DNA from: an uncultured Halieaceae bacterium
GTDB taxonomy: Bacteria > Pseudomonadota > Gammaproteobacteria > Pseudomonadales > Halieaceae
DNA: 64,000 bases
Assembly (NCBI GenBank): GCA_938074135.1
Contig: CALJFL010000048.1
Coordinates: forward strand, 62,001-126,000
Direction of reading: 5' to 3'
Shown here: positions 1-8,547 of the stretch, piece by piece
How the letters are laid out: every line of letters begins with the position of its first letter
Numbering within the stretch: position 1 is the first letter of the stretch
The notes under the pieces: generated by a model
Database searches by the model: none
The model's input: only the letters and a program-made list of their open reading frames with translations
What the model was told of the DNA's origin: nothing
Translations under genes and position numbers: made by a program

Positions 1-1097
1 CCTTCGAGGTTGAGGTGAATGGTAAGAGGATCACCACCCGTAATATCATTGTGGCGACCGGCGCCCGACCGGCCTTTCCGCCAGTACCTAATATCGAGGC
101 GATGGATCCGCTGACGTCTGACACGATCTGGGAAATACGGGAAAACCCCGGCCGGTTGTTGGTGCTCGGTGGTGGTCCGGTCGGTTGCGAACTGTCCCAG
201 AGTTTCTGCCGACTCGGCGTCCAGGTAATTCAGGTGTTGCGCGGCCCTCGCCTGTTGCGCAGGGAAGATCCGGAGGTATCCGAGTTGGTACAGGCGCGTT
301 TCCTTGCCGAGGGTGTTGATCTGCGCCTGAATCACACCATGCTCGAGTTCGCCGAAGACGAGCACGGTCGCAAGCTTGTGTGCGAGCACGAGGGCGAACG
401 GGTGGAGATACGTTTTGATCGACTGCTGGTGGCGACGGGGCGGCAGGCCAATGTCACCGGCTTCGGGCTGGAAGCACTCGATGTGCCGATGAACAAGGAT
501 GGGACGATTGAGGTCAACGAGTACCTGCAGACGAAGTACCCGAATATATATGCCTGTGGCGACGTCGCCGGGCCGTTTCAATTTACGCACACGGCCTCCC
601 ATCAGGCCTGGTACGCGTCGGTGAATGCGCTGTTTGGCAGTTTTCGGCGTTTCAAGGTCGACTATTCGGTGATCCCGGCAGCCACCTTTACCGAGCCCGA
701 AGTGGCCCGCGTGGGCTTGAATGAGCAGGAGGCGAAAGCACAGGGCATAGCCTGTGAGGTGACCACCTACGGTCTCGATGATCTTGATCGGGCGATTGCA
801 GACGAGGAGGCCTACGGTTTTGTAAAAGTACTGACCGTGCCTGGCAAGGACCGCATTCTCGGTGCGACTATCGTTGGCGAGCACGCCGGCGAACTCATTG
901 CCGAGTTCATTACTGCCATGCGTCACGACCTTGGGCTTAACAAGATACTTGGTACTATACATATTTATCCGACTTTGATGGAGGCAAACAAATTTGCGGC
1001 AGGTAACTGGAAGAGAGCCAATGCACCGACCGGGCTTTTGGCCTGGGTTGAGAAGTTTCATCGATGGCAACGCAGAGCGGGGTTGAACGAGACATGA
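1..1097 (+). CDS. FAD-dependent pyridine nucleotide-disulfide oxidoreductase (mercuric reductase/Lpd-like), 5' truncated
   Basis: The frame is open to the left edge, so the N-terminus (first FAD motif and CxxxxC redox pair) lies outside the window. About 365 residues remain. Visible are the IIVATGARP segment, the NAD-binding GGGPVGCELSQSF motif, an FAD-contacting YACGDVAG motif and the C-terminal dimerisation domain. The C-terminus reads HIYPTLMEANK where dihydrolipoyl dehydrogenases have HxHPTxxE, so the usual catalytic His is a Tyr, as in a MerA-like subgroup that I recall. The substrate is unknown. The stop overlaps the next start (ATGA), indicating translational coupling. Confidence 0.85.
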   Translation, partial: FEVEVNGKRITTRNIIVATGARPAFPPVPNIEAMDPLTSDTIWEIRENPGRLLVLGGGPVGCELSQSFCRLGVQVIQVLRGPRLLRREDPEVSELVQARFLAEGVDLRLNHTMLEFAEDEHGRKLVCEHEGERVEIRFDRLLVATGRQANVTGFGLEALDVPMNKDGTIEVNEYLQTKYPNIYACGDVAGPFQFTHTASHQAWYASVNALFGSFRRFKVDYSVIPAATFTEPEVARVGLNEQEAKAQGIACEVTTYGLDDLDRAIADEEAYGFVKVLTVPGKDRILGATIVGEHAGELIAEFITAMRHDLGLNKILGTIHIYPTLMEANKFAAGNWKRANAPTGLLAWVEKFHRWQRRAGLNET

Positions 1098-2641
1098 CAG
1101 CAGACAATACCCCGATTATCGTCGGCGTAGGCCAGTACACGGAACACCTGGACAGCCCCGACTACAGTGCTTTGCCACCACAGCACCTGGCGGCCCGGGC
1201 GATAACGGCCGCGCTTGCCGATTCAGGCGTCGATGACCTGGCCGGACAGGTCGACTGCCTCGCTGCGGTGGCACTGGTGGTGGATTCCGTCGCGGACAAG
1301 ATTAAAAGTCTGGTTGCTCCCTTTGGTGGCCCCGACCTGTTTCCGCGGGCGGTCACTCATCAGTTGGGGATATCCCCGGCGGCGACAATCTACTCGGCGG
1401 CCTGTGGCAATGAGCCACAGCACCTGGTGGCCGAGATGGGAGAGGCGATTGCGCGAGGTGAGCATTCGCTGGTGGTTTTGTGTGGTGCCGAGGCCGCAGC
1501 CAGCCAACGACAGGCCCAACGTAGCGGGCAGGTTCTGGACTGGACCGATCACAGTGATGGCCAGTGTGAAGTCCGTGACCCGGGCTTCACGGCGCTGCAA
1601 ACACCGCACATGGCCGACAATGGTTTACTCAGGCCTGTGGAGATCTACCCATTGTTTGAGCACGCGCGTCGGGCCCGCCTCGGGGCTTCCAGGGATGACT
1701 ATCAGGCGCAGATGGGGGCGTTGTTTGCCCGCTTTAACAAGGTTGCCGTAGACAACGAGTATGCCATGTCCCGCAAGCCACTGAGCGCGGAGGACATTGC
1801 AACGGTGAGCCCGGGTAATCGTCTGATTGCCGATCCCTATCCCAGGCACATGGTCGCCCGCGACGGCGTCAATCAGGGTGCAGCGGTCTTGCTGACATCA
1901 GTGGGTCGTGCCAGGCAGTTGGGTATCGACGAAAGTCAGTGGGTCTACCTTCACGGTCATGCCGATACCAAGGAGAAGGGCATTGATCAACGCCCCGACC
2001 TTGGCGCCTCGCCGGCGATGGTGGCGGCCTATAAAGCAGCCCTGTCCCGAGCCAACGTGAGTATCGAGGAGATCAGCTATTTTGACCTGTACAGTTGTTT
2101 TCCTATTGCGGTGTTCAGCGCAATGGATGGCCTGGGGCTCTCGGTGCAGGACCCTCGCCCATTAACGGTAACCGGCGGACTACCATTTTTCGGTGGCCCG
2201 GGTAATAACTACTCCATGCATGCGATCGTGTCGATGGTCGAGCGGTTGCGTCAGGACCCCGGAAGTTTTGGTGTGGTGGGCGCCAATGGCGGATTTCTGT
2301 CCAAACACTCCGCTGGAGTTTACTCAACCACCCCGGTGTCGACCTGGCAGCCTTTCGATAGCAGTGAATTGCAGCGCGAGCTGGACGAAGTGCCGGCTGC
2401 TGCATTCACTGAACAGCCGGACGGGGAGGCGGTGGTAGAGACTTACACGGCTGTACCTGCCCAGGATGGCTTTCGTGGCATTATCGTGGGCCGGCTGGCT
2501 GCCACCGACGAGCGGTTTCTTGCAACTACCGAACCGGGTGATCCCACCGCCGGTAATCTACTGGCGACGGAAGACCTGTTGGGCGTACAGGGGCAGGTGT
2601 CTGTGTCTGAGCAGGGCAACCGTTTCCGTTTTACCCCGTAG
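1094..2641 (+). CDS. Thiolase-like protein (acetyl-CoA acetyltransferase family, type-1 thiolase-like with C-terminal extension)
   Basis: This 515-residue protein has a thiolase fold with an added C-terminal domain, as in the TLP1 group of thiolase-like proteins. The start at 1094 is preferred over an upstream ATG at 1064 because the family N-terminus (TPIIVGVGQ) begins there and it forms an ATGA overlap with the previous gene. Motifs are YSAACGNEPQ near the nucleophile position, GGLPFFGGPGNN, and NGGFLSKHSAGVYST replacing the usual CxG loop. Family members often lack the catalytic Cys, but a Cys is present here just before GN. It probably acts on an acyl-CoA; the reaction is unproven. Confidence 0.8.
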   Translation: MTADNTPIIVGVGQYTEHLDSPDYSALPPQHLAARAITAALADSGVDDLAGQVDCLAAVALVVDSVADKIKSLVAPFGGPDLFPRAVTHQLGISPAATIYSAACGNEPQHLVAEMGEAIARGEHSLVVLCGAEAAASQRQAQRSGQVLDWTDHSDGQCEVRDPGFTALQTPHMADNGLLRPVEIYPLFEHARRARLGASRDDYQAQMGALFARFNKVAVDNEYAMSRKPLSAEDIATVSPGNRLIADPYPRHMVARDGVNQGAAVLLTSVGRARQLGIDESQWVYLHGHADTKEKGIDQRPDLGASPAMVAAYKAALSRANVSIEEISYFDLYSCFPIAVFSAMDGLGLSVQDPRPLTVTGGLPFFGGPGNNYSMHAIVSMVERLRQDPGSFGVVGANGGFLSKHSAGVYSTTPVSTWQPFDSSELQRELDEVPAAAFTEQPDGEAVVETYTAVPAQDGFRGIIVGRLAATDERFLATTEPGDPTAGNLLATEDLLGVQGQVSVSEQGNRFRFTP

Positions 2642-2695
2642 TAAGGCGAGTGATGGCCGCCGCATTGATCATGCCGGCAGCCATCAACGTATCAG

Positions 2696-3928
2696 CTAGA
2701 TACGTTCGATGATGATAGCCGGCGCCATGCCGCCGGCGGCACACATGGTGACCAGCCCGAACTGCTTATCCTGACGCTCAAGCTCATCGAGCACGGTGCC
2801 GATGAGTATCGAACCGGTAGCACCGATAGGGTGGCCCAGCGCCATCGCCCCGCCATTGACGTTGACCTTGTCGCGATCGAGGTCCAGGTCACGAATGAAT
2901 TTTTCCGCGACGACCGAAAATGCTTCGTTGATCTCGAACAGGTCGATGTCAGACAGCGCAAGACCGGCTTTAGCCAATACTTTCTTGGCAGCTGGTACCG
3001 GTGCATTGAGCATCAATGTCGGCGAGTCGCCGACATTGGCCATTGCCACGATGCGAGCCCTGGGCTTCATGCCGTGGGCCTTCGCGTAGTCGGGGGAGGC
3101 CAGCAAGACCGCGGCGGCGCCATCGACCACACCAGAAGAGTTACCGGCGTGATGCACGTGATTGATCTTGAGATCAGGATACTTCTGCAGCACCAGGCCG
3201 CGGAAGGTTGTGCCATCTTCGTCCAGCGGATAATCGGCCAGTGCCTCAAAAGAGGGCTTCAGTTCGGCAAGGCTATCAAGTGTGGTGTTGGGCCGGGGAA
3301 ACTCCTCGTGATCCAGCGCCAGGCTGCCATCGGGCTTGTAGACCGGCACCAGGCTGCGGCTGAAGTGGCCATTGGCGATGGCGTTGGCGGCTCGCTGTTG
3401 GGATAACACCGCGAGGCTGTCCACCGCTGTGCGGTCGATGCCTTCCAAGGTAGCGATGGCATCCGCACAGACACCCTGATGGGGTTGTGGGTGCACTTCA
3501 CGCAGACGCAAATTATCGCTGTCGATAAACGGAGACTGGTTGCCGTCTAGCCCGAAGGTCGACATCATCTCGCAGCCCCCGCCTATAACCAGGTCTTCCA
3601 TTCCGGACATGATGGTTGCAGCGGCGAAGTTGACGCTGGTGATACCGGAGCCGCAGAAACGGTCCAGTGTTACGCCAGAGGATTGCGTATTGTAGCCGGC
3701 ATCCAGGGCTGCCATGCGGGCGAGGTCGCCCGCTTGCTGGCCGCGCTGCGAGCTGGTGCCAAAAATGATGTCGTCGACCTCCGCGGTATCCAGTGCATTG
3801 CGTTCGGCAATCGCCTTCAGGACTGTCGCTCCAAGGTGCTGTGGGTGCTGGTCGGCGAGAGCGCCCTTGCCGCGTTTGCCGATACCACGGGGTGTTCGGC
3901 AGGCGTCAATAATCCATGCTTCTGACAT
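2696..3928 (-). CDS. Acetyl-CoA C-acetyltransferase / 3-ketoacyl-CoA thiolase
   Basis: At 410 residues this is full length for a degradative thiolase. The nucleophile Cys lies in DRFCGSGITS, the catalytic His in GHPIGATGS and the second Cys in CAAGGMAPA near the C-terminus. It would cleave 3-ketoacyl-CoA with CoA, the last step of beta-oxidation. The gene is convergent with the thiolase-like gene and lies 11 bp downstream of a crotonase on the same strand, so hydration and thiolysis are probably co-transcribed with the phosphotransferase gene. Confidence 0.93.
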   Translation of the reverse strand: MSEAWIIDACRTPRGIGKRGKGALADQHPQHLGATVLKAIAERNALDTAEVDDIIFGTSSQRGQQAGDLARMAALDAGYNTQSSGVTLDRFCGSGITSVNFAAATIMSGMEDLVIGGGCEMMSTFGLDGNQSPFIDSDNLRLREVHPQPHQGVCADAIATLEGIDRTAVDSLAVLSQQRAANAIANGHFSRSLVPVYKPDGSLALDHEEFPRPNTTLDSLAELKPSFEALADYPLDEDGTTFRGLVLQKYPDLKINHVHHAGNSSGVVDGAAAVLLASPDYAKAHGMKPRARIVAMANVGDSPTLMLNAPVPAAKKVLAKAGLALSDIDLFEINEAFSVVAEKFIRDLDLDRDKVNVNGGAMALGHPIGATGSILIGTVLDELERQDKQFGLVTMCAAGGMAPAIIIERI

Positions 3929-3939
3929 AGCAGTTCTCC

Positions 3940-4704
3940 TTATTTACCTTTCCAGTTGGGTGCGCGCTTCTCGGCGAAGGCAGTCGCGCCCTCGATGGCG
4001 TCCTCGCTGACAAATACCGGTTGCACGATCTCATTTTGCTTGTCGAACATGATATCGCTGGTCCAGTCCTGAGCAGACGAAACGACTTGCATGCTGGCGG
4101 CAACCGCCAGTGGGCCATTGGCCGCAATTTTGGCTGCCAGTGCTGTAGCTGCCTCCAGTGCGGTACCGGAAGGTACAACCTGATTGATCAGGCCGAGCTC
4201 ATAGGCGCGCTGGGCGCTGATAAAATCGCCGGTGAGAGCCAGTTCCATGGCGATCCGATAAGGAATTTGCTTGGGCAGCTTGGCCAGCCCGCCGGCGGCG
4301 GCAGCGAGCCCCCGCTTGACCTCGGGGATACCAAACTTGGAATCCTCTGCGGCAACAATCAGATCGCAGCTAATCGCCATTTCAAAACCGCCGGCAAGGG
4401 CGTAGCCCTCCACGGCCGCAATAATCGGCTTGTTCGCGCGGTATTCGGTCAGCCCGGCGAAGCCGCGGCCAGGGATATGCGGTGTTTCGCCGCTGACAAA
4501 AGCTTTCAGGTCCATGCCCGAGCAGAACGAACCTCCTGCACCGGTGAGGATCCCCACCCGCAGGTCGTCGTTGCCCTCAAGTTCGTCGGCTGCCGCGACA
4601 AAGCCCTCGGCCAGCGCGCGGTTGGCAGCATTTTTCGCTTCCGGACGATTCAGTGTGATGGTGAGAACGCCGTTGTCAGCGCTGGTAAGTACTTCATTTG
4701 CCAT
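3940..4704 (-). CDS. Enoyl-CoA hydratase/isomerase family protein (crotonase)
   Basis: The protein is 254 residues, typical for crotonases. The oxyanion-hole segments are CSGMDLKAF and EGYALAGGFE. Both acid residues of true hydratases appear conserved: Glu in GGFEMAISCD and Glu in FGIPEVKRG. It should add water to 2-enoyl-CoA, although carnitinyl-CoA dehydratase-like activity is possible. It sits in a minus-strand operon between the thiolase gene (11 bp) and the phosphotransferase gene (14 bp). A GGAGAG ribosome-binding sequence precedes the ATG. Confidence 0.9.
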   Translation of the reverse strand: MANEVLTSADNGVLTITLNRPEAKNAANRALAEGFVAAADELEGNDDLRVGILTGAGGSFCSGMDLKAFVSGETPHIPGRGFAGLTEYRANKPIIAAVEGYALAGGFEMAISCDLIVAAEDSKFGIPEVKRGLAAAAGGLAKLPKQIPYRIAMELALTGDFISAQRAYELGLINQVVPSGTALEAATALAAKIAANGPLAVAASMQVVSSAQDWTSDIMFDKQNEIVQPVFVSEDAIEGATAFAEKRAPNWKGK

Positions 4705-4718
4705 GATTTGCTCTCCTT

Positions 4719-5744
4719 TTATGCTTGATTAATGTAGTGGACGCCAAACTGGGCGAGGCCCTCGACCATAGCGCCCTTGGCTTCGGCTTCTGGGCTGGAC
4801 GCGGTGCCGATCAGGGCTCTTTTCTTAATGCCCTGCAAAATAGCCGCGAGGCGGAAAAAGCAGAACACAAGATAGAAGTTCCAGTTGTCGATTGAACTGC
4901 GACCGGTGCGTTCACAGTAACGGTCTATGTACTCCTGGTCACCGGGGATGCCGAAGTCGGCACGGTTTACCTCCAGCAACCCTCGCAGGCTGCCATCGCC
5001 CGGTAATTGCCAGGCCATGACCTGGTAAGCCAGGTCGGCCAGTGGGTGGCCCAGTGTAGATAGCTCCCAATCCAGCACGGCAATGATCCTGGGCTCGGTA
5101 GGATGGAACATCAGGTTGTCGAGGCGATAATCGCCGTGCACCAGGCTATTGGCCCCGTCGTCCGCGGGCATGTTTGCGGGCAGCCATTCCAACAGTGTTT
5201 CCATGGCCTCACTGTGCTCGGTCTCGGAAGCACGGTATTGCTTGGTCCAGCGACCTACCTGCCTCTCGAAGTAGTTACCTGGTCGGCCGAAGTCACCCAG
5301 ACCCACCTTGTCGACGTCGACCTTGTGCAATGCAGCCAGGACCCGGTTCATGTCATCGTAAATCGCACTTCGCTCAGCATTGCTGCTCACCTCGGGCAAG
5401 GTAGGGTCCCAGAAAACCCGACCCTCGAGATATTCCATGAGATAGAACATGGAGCCCACAATGCTCTCGTCTTCACACAACAGGAAGGTCTTGGGGACGG
5501 GCACGTCAGTGTCAGCGAGGGCGCTGATAACCCGGAACTCGCGGTCGACAGCATGCGCCGAGGCCAGTAGTTCGCCGGGCGGCTTGCGCCGCAGAACGTA
5601 CTGCTGGTCGCCGGCGGTAACCTTGAAGGTGGGGTTGGATTGCCCGCCCGCGAATTTCTCTGCCGTGACTTGTCCCGCGAAGTCCGGGATTCGCCCGGTG
5701 AGGTAGTTGGTGAGACTCGCAGTGTCCAGGGTTTGGGTGCTCAT
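4719..5744 (-). CDS. Phosphotransferase family protein (APH fold, ACAD10/ACAD11 N-terminal-like)
   Basis: This 341-residue aminoglycoside-phosphotransferase-fold kinase carries the Brenner motif HGDYRLDNL and the metal-binding segment VLDWELSTLGHPLADLAY. The start at 5744 is chosen because GAGGA lies a few bases upstream; the open frame extends to 5867 but that part is not protein-like. Relatives fused to or beside acyl-CoA dehydrogenases (ACAD10/11, LvaA of levulinate catabolism) phosphorylate 4-hydroxyacyl-CoA. Position in a crotonase-thiolase operon, divergent from an acyl-CoA ligase, fits that role. A drug-resistance role is unlikely. Confidence 0.88.
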   Translation of the reverse strand: MSTQTLDTASLTNYLTGRIPDFAGQVTAEKFAGGQSNPTFKVTAGDQQYVLRRKPPGELLASAHAVDREFRVISALADTDVPVPKTFLLCEDESIVGSMFYLMEYLEGRVFWDPTLPEVSSNAERSAIYDDMNRVLAALHKVDVDKVGLGDFGRPGNYFERQVGRWTKQYRASETEHSEAMETLLEWLPANMPADDGANSLVHGDYRLDNLMFHPTEPRIIAVLDWELSTLGHPLADLAYQVMAWQLPGDGSLRGLLEVNRADFGIPGDQEYIDRYCERTGRSSIDNWNFYLVFCFFRLAAILQGIKKRALIGTASSPEAEAKGAMVEGLAQFGVHYINQA

Positions 5745-5928
5745 GGGGTTCCTCATTGTCAGCAGATGCAGATGCCAGATGTGGCAGCTAGTCTGTGGGC
5801 TAGGCAGTGTAGGGGCAATGGCGCCCGGGATCAAAAAAATAGACGGCAAGCGACATTGTCGGGGCATTGAATTCAGGGCAATCCAGCGCTAGGCTGGCTG
5901 GCCATAAAGACATAAAGAAGGGAATGCT

Positions 5929-7629
5929 GTGTACGAGGAACTGAAACAGACCTGGGAAGAGATGATAGCACCCGGGCAGCTATTTGAAGTCACCACCCAG
6001 GAAGTCAGGGGAGCACCGGCGAAGTGTTTCGCTCTCGCGCCAGGTTCCCTGCGGGATTTTTGGCTCAGTACTGCTGGCTATGCCGATAAAGAATATCTCG
6101 TTTTCCAGGACGAGCGATGCACTTATGCCCAGGCTCATACCTATGTGGCCTCAATCGCCAATTGGCTACATGGCCAGGGAGTGGGGCCCGGCGACAGGGT
6201 CGCCATTGCCATGCGCAACTACCCGGAGTGGATGCTCGCCTACTGGGCGATTACCTCCATGGGTGCCGTGGTGGTCGGCGTCAACGCCTGGTGGGTATCT
6301 CATGAACTCAACTTCGGGTTGCAGGATTCGGCGCCGAAAGTATTGATTTGTGACCGCGAGCGAATGCTGCGTTTTGCGGAGATACGGGAGAATTTTCCGG
6401 AGCTGAAGGTGACAGTCGTGCGGCTTGAAGATGAGGTCCCTGACTGGGCCACCGACTGGGTCGAGGTGATCAATGCCCCGGCGGAGTTGCCCGACGCAGT
6501 GATAGATCCCGATGATGATGCCTGTATTTTCTATACCTCCGGTACTACGGGCACGCCCAAGGGAGCGCAGCTGACCCATCGCGGCTGCATAGCTAATGTA
6601 ATGAATACGGCCTTTATGAATATGGTCCAGCCTCGCGCATTGGCCCGGGCCGCCGGTGAGGATATCAGTGGGCCCGCCAGCCTGCCTGATGTGCGGGCCA
6701 TAATTGCCACGCCGCTATTCCATGTCACCGCCAACAATTGCGTCGCCCAGGTCACAACGTTGACCGGCGGCAAGCTGGTACACATGTACAAGTGGGACGC
6801 CGGTGAGGCCCTGCGGCTGATAGAGGCAGAAAATATAACGTCTTTCGCCGGGGTTCCTATGATGACCCGGGAGTTGCTGCTGCACCCGGATGCCAAAACC
6901 CGCGACCTGTCTTCCTTGAAGGGTATTGGTGGCGGCGGCGCCGCCATGCAGCCAGACCTGGTGGAGAAGGTGGACAAAACCATGGATGACGTCAGTCCCA
7001 CCACCGGTTACGGCATGACCGAGGTGTGCGGCTTGATCTCAGGGATCGGTTCCCAATTCTTTGTCGATCGTCCGGCCAGTGTCGGTCTACCGGTACCGAC
7101 CCTGGAGGCCAGGTGTGTTGACGCGTCCGGAAATACCCTGCCTGCGGGAGAGATCGGTGAGCTGTGCGTAAGAGGCTCGCCGGTGATCAAAGGGTACCTC
7201 AATCGGCCCGAGGCAACCGCCGAAACCATTGTCGATGGCTGGCTTCATACAGGGGATATTGCCTATATCGATGAGGAAGGCTTTATTTACCTGGTCGACC
7301 GGGCCAAGGACATGGTTCTGCGCGGTGGCGAAAACGTCTACTGCGCAGAGGTAGAAAATACCCTGTTCTCCCATGATGAGGTCATGGAGTGCGTTGTGTT
7401 CGCCGTGCCAGATGAGCGCTTGGGTGAGGAAGTTGGGGCAGCCATATACGCCAAACCTGGCAGCGCTATCACCGCGGATGATATGCGGGTGCACTGCAAG
7501 ACGCTGTTGGCGTCTTACAAGATACCCCGCTATTTCTGGTTTGTCAGTGAGCCTCTGCCGCGTAATGCCAGTGGCAAATTCGTCAAGGCGCAGGTCAAGG
7601 AAGCGCTGGCCGTAGAGGATGCCAGCTGA
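5929..7629 (+). CDS. AMP-binding acyl-CoA synthetase (fatty acid-CoA ligase)
   Basis: This 566-residue ANL-superfamily enzyme activates a carboxylic acid to its acyl-AMP and then acyl-CoA. The P-loop YTSGTTGTPKG lies near residue 205, followed by TGYGMTEVCG, the hinge-region LHTGDIAYIDEEG and DRAKDMVLRGGENVY, and the C-terminal catalytic Lys in NASGKFVK. The start is GTG with AGAAGGGA just upstream. It is divergent from the phosphotransferase operon across about 180 bp, so the two units may share control. Chain-length specificity cannot be read from sequence. Confidence 0.93.
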   Translation: MYEELKQTWEEMIAPGQLFEVTTQEVRGAPAKCFALAPGSLRDFWLSTAGYADKEYLVFQDERCTYAQAHTYVASIANWLHGQGVGPGDRVAIAMRNYPEWMLAYWAITSMGAVVVGVNAWWVSHELNFGLQDSAPKVLICDRERMLRFAEIRENFPELKVTVVRLEDEVPDWATDWVEVINAPAELPDAVIDPDDDACIFYTSGTTGTPKGAQLTHRGCIANVMNTAFMNMVQPRALARAAGEDISGPASLPDVRAIIATPLFHVTANNCVAQVTTLTGGKLVHMYKWDAGEALRLIEAENITSFAGVPMMTRELLLHPDAKTRDLSSLKGIGGGGAAMQPDLVEKVDKTMDDVSPTTGYGMTEVCGLISGIGSQFFVDRPASVGLPVPTLEARCVDASGNTLPAGEIGELCVRGSPVIKGYLNRPEATAETIVDGWLHTGDIAYIDEEGFIYLVDRAKDMVLRGGENVYCAEVENTLFSHDEVMECVVFAVPDERLGEEVGAAIYAKPGSAITADDMRVHCKTLLASYKIPRYFWFVSEPLPRNASGKFVKAQVKEALAVEDAS

Positions 7630-7631
7630 GT

Positions 7632-8405
7632 TCAGCTCTCGACGAAGGCCCGCTCTATCACGTAGTGGGCGGCCACGCCGTGGCGGGATTCTTCGAAACC
7701 CTGGCTGTCGAGCATGCCGGTAATATCCTTGAGCATGCTGGGGCTGCCGCAGATCATGAAGCGATCGTGCTCGACACTGATCGGAGGCAGGCCCAGGTCC
7801 TTGGGTAGCTTACCAATGCGTAGCAGGTCGGTCAGTCGCCCGTTGTTGCGGAATTTTTCCCGCGTCACAGTGGGGTAGTAAAGCAGTTTGTCCGCGATGG
7901 TCTCGCCCAGGTATTCGTTGCGTGGGAGATCGCCGGTGATGAGTTCCCGGTAGGCCAGTTCGTCTACAGTCCGACAACCGTGGGTCAGGATAACCTTGTC
8001 GAAGGCCTCGTAGATCTCGGGATCCTTGATAATGCTCATAAAGGGCGCCAGGCCGGTACCGGTGGCAATAAGATACAGGTTGCGACCGGGTAGCAGGTGG
8101 TCCAGCACCAGTGTCCCGGTGGCCTTGCTGTTCACCAGCAGTTCATCACCCACCTGTATATCCTGCAACTTCGAGGTGAGGGGGCCGTCCGGCACCTTGA
8201 TGCTGAAAAATTCCAGTTCATCCTCGTAGTTGGCACTGGCCATGCTATAGGCTCGCATCAGGGGCTTGCCCTCTCGCTCGAGTCCTATCATGGTGAAGTG
8301 TCCATTTTTGAACCTGAAGCCCGGATCACGCGTGGTTTTGAAGCTGAACAGGCGATCGGTCCAGTGATGGACATCGGTGACTTGCTCGCGCAGTAAAGTA
8401 GCCAT
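7632..8405 (-). CDS. fpr: Ferredoxin--NADP reductase
   Basis: At 257 residues this matches the bacterial (subclass I) Fpr family. The FAD-binding RAYSMASANYEDELEFF motif and the NADP-binding GTGLAPFMSI motif are present, and the protein ends in a short aromatic/acidic tail (VIERAFVES). It exchanges electrons between NADPH and ferredoxin or flavodoxin. The gene is divergent from a LysR-type gene, the arrangement of fpr and finR in pseudomonads, where FinR activates fpr under oxidative stress. Confidence 0.94.
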   Translation of the reverse strand: MATLLREQVTDVHHWTDRLFSFKTTRDPGFRFKNGHFTMIGLEREGKPLMRAYSMASANYEDELEFFSIKVPDGPLTSKLQDIQVGDELLVNSKATGTLVLDHLLPGRNLYLIATGTGLAPFMSIIKDPEIYEAFDKVILTHGCRTVDELAYRELITGDLPRNEYLGETIADKLLYYPTVTREKFRNNGRLTDLLRIGKLPKDLGLPPISVEHDRFMICGSPSMLKDITGMLDSQGFEESRHGVAAHYVIERAFVES

Positions 8406-8485
8406 GTTTCCCTCTTGCTGACGGTAGATAGCCCACCCTTGGCAGGCCTTATTTAGATGTCGAGACTAGTGTAAGGTTCATCCTT

Positions 8486-8531
8486 ATATTGGTAAAACAG
8501 TAATAAACGTTTTAATATATCGGTAAAATAG
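8486..8531. promoter_or_regulatory. Paired direct repeats in the fpr/LysR divergent promoter
   Basis: ATATTGGTAAAACAG (8486-8500) is repeated as ATATCGGTAAAATAG (8517-8531) with two mismatches. The offset is 31 bp, about three helical turns, so both copies lie on the same DNA face. AAACGTTT lies between them. An AT-rich tandem site between a LysR gene and its divergent target is what a FinR-like regulator would bind. The function is inferred from position and spacing. Confidence 0.5.
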
Positions 8532-8547
8532 ATATATAGAGGACATT

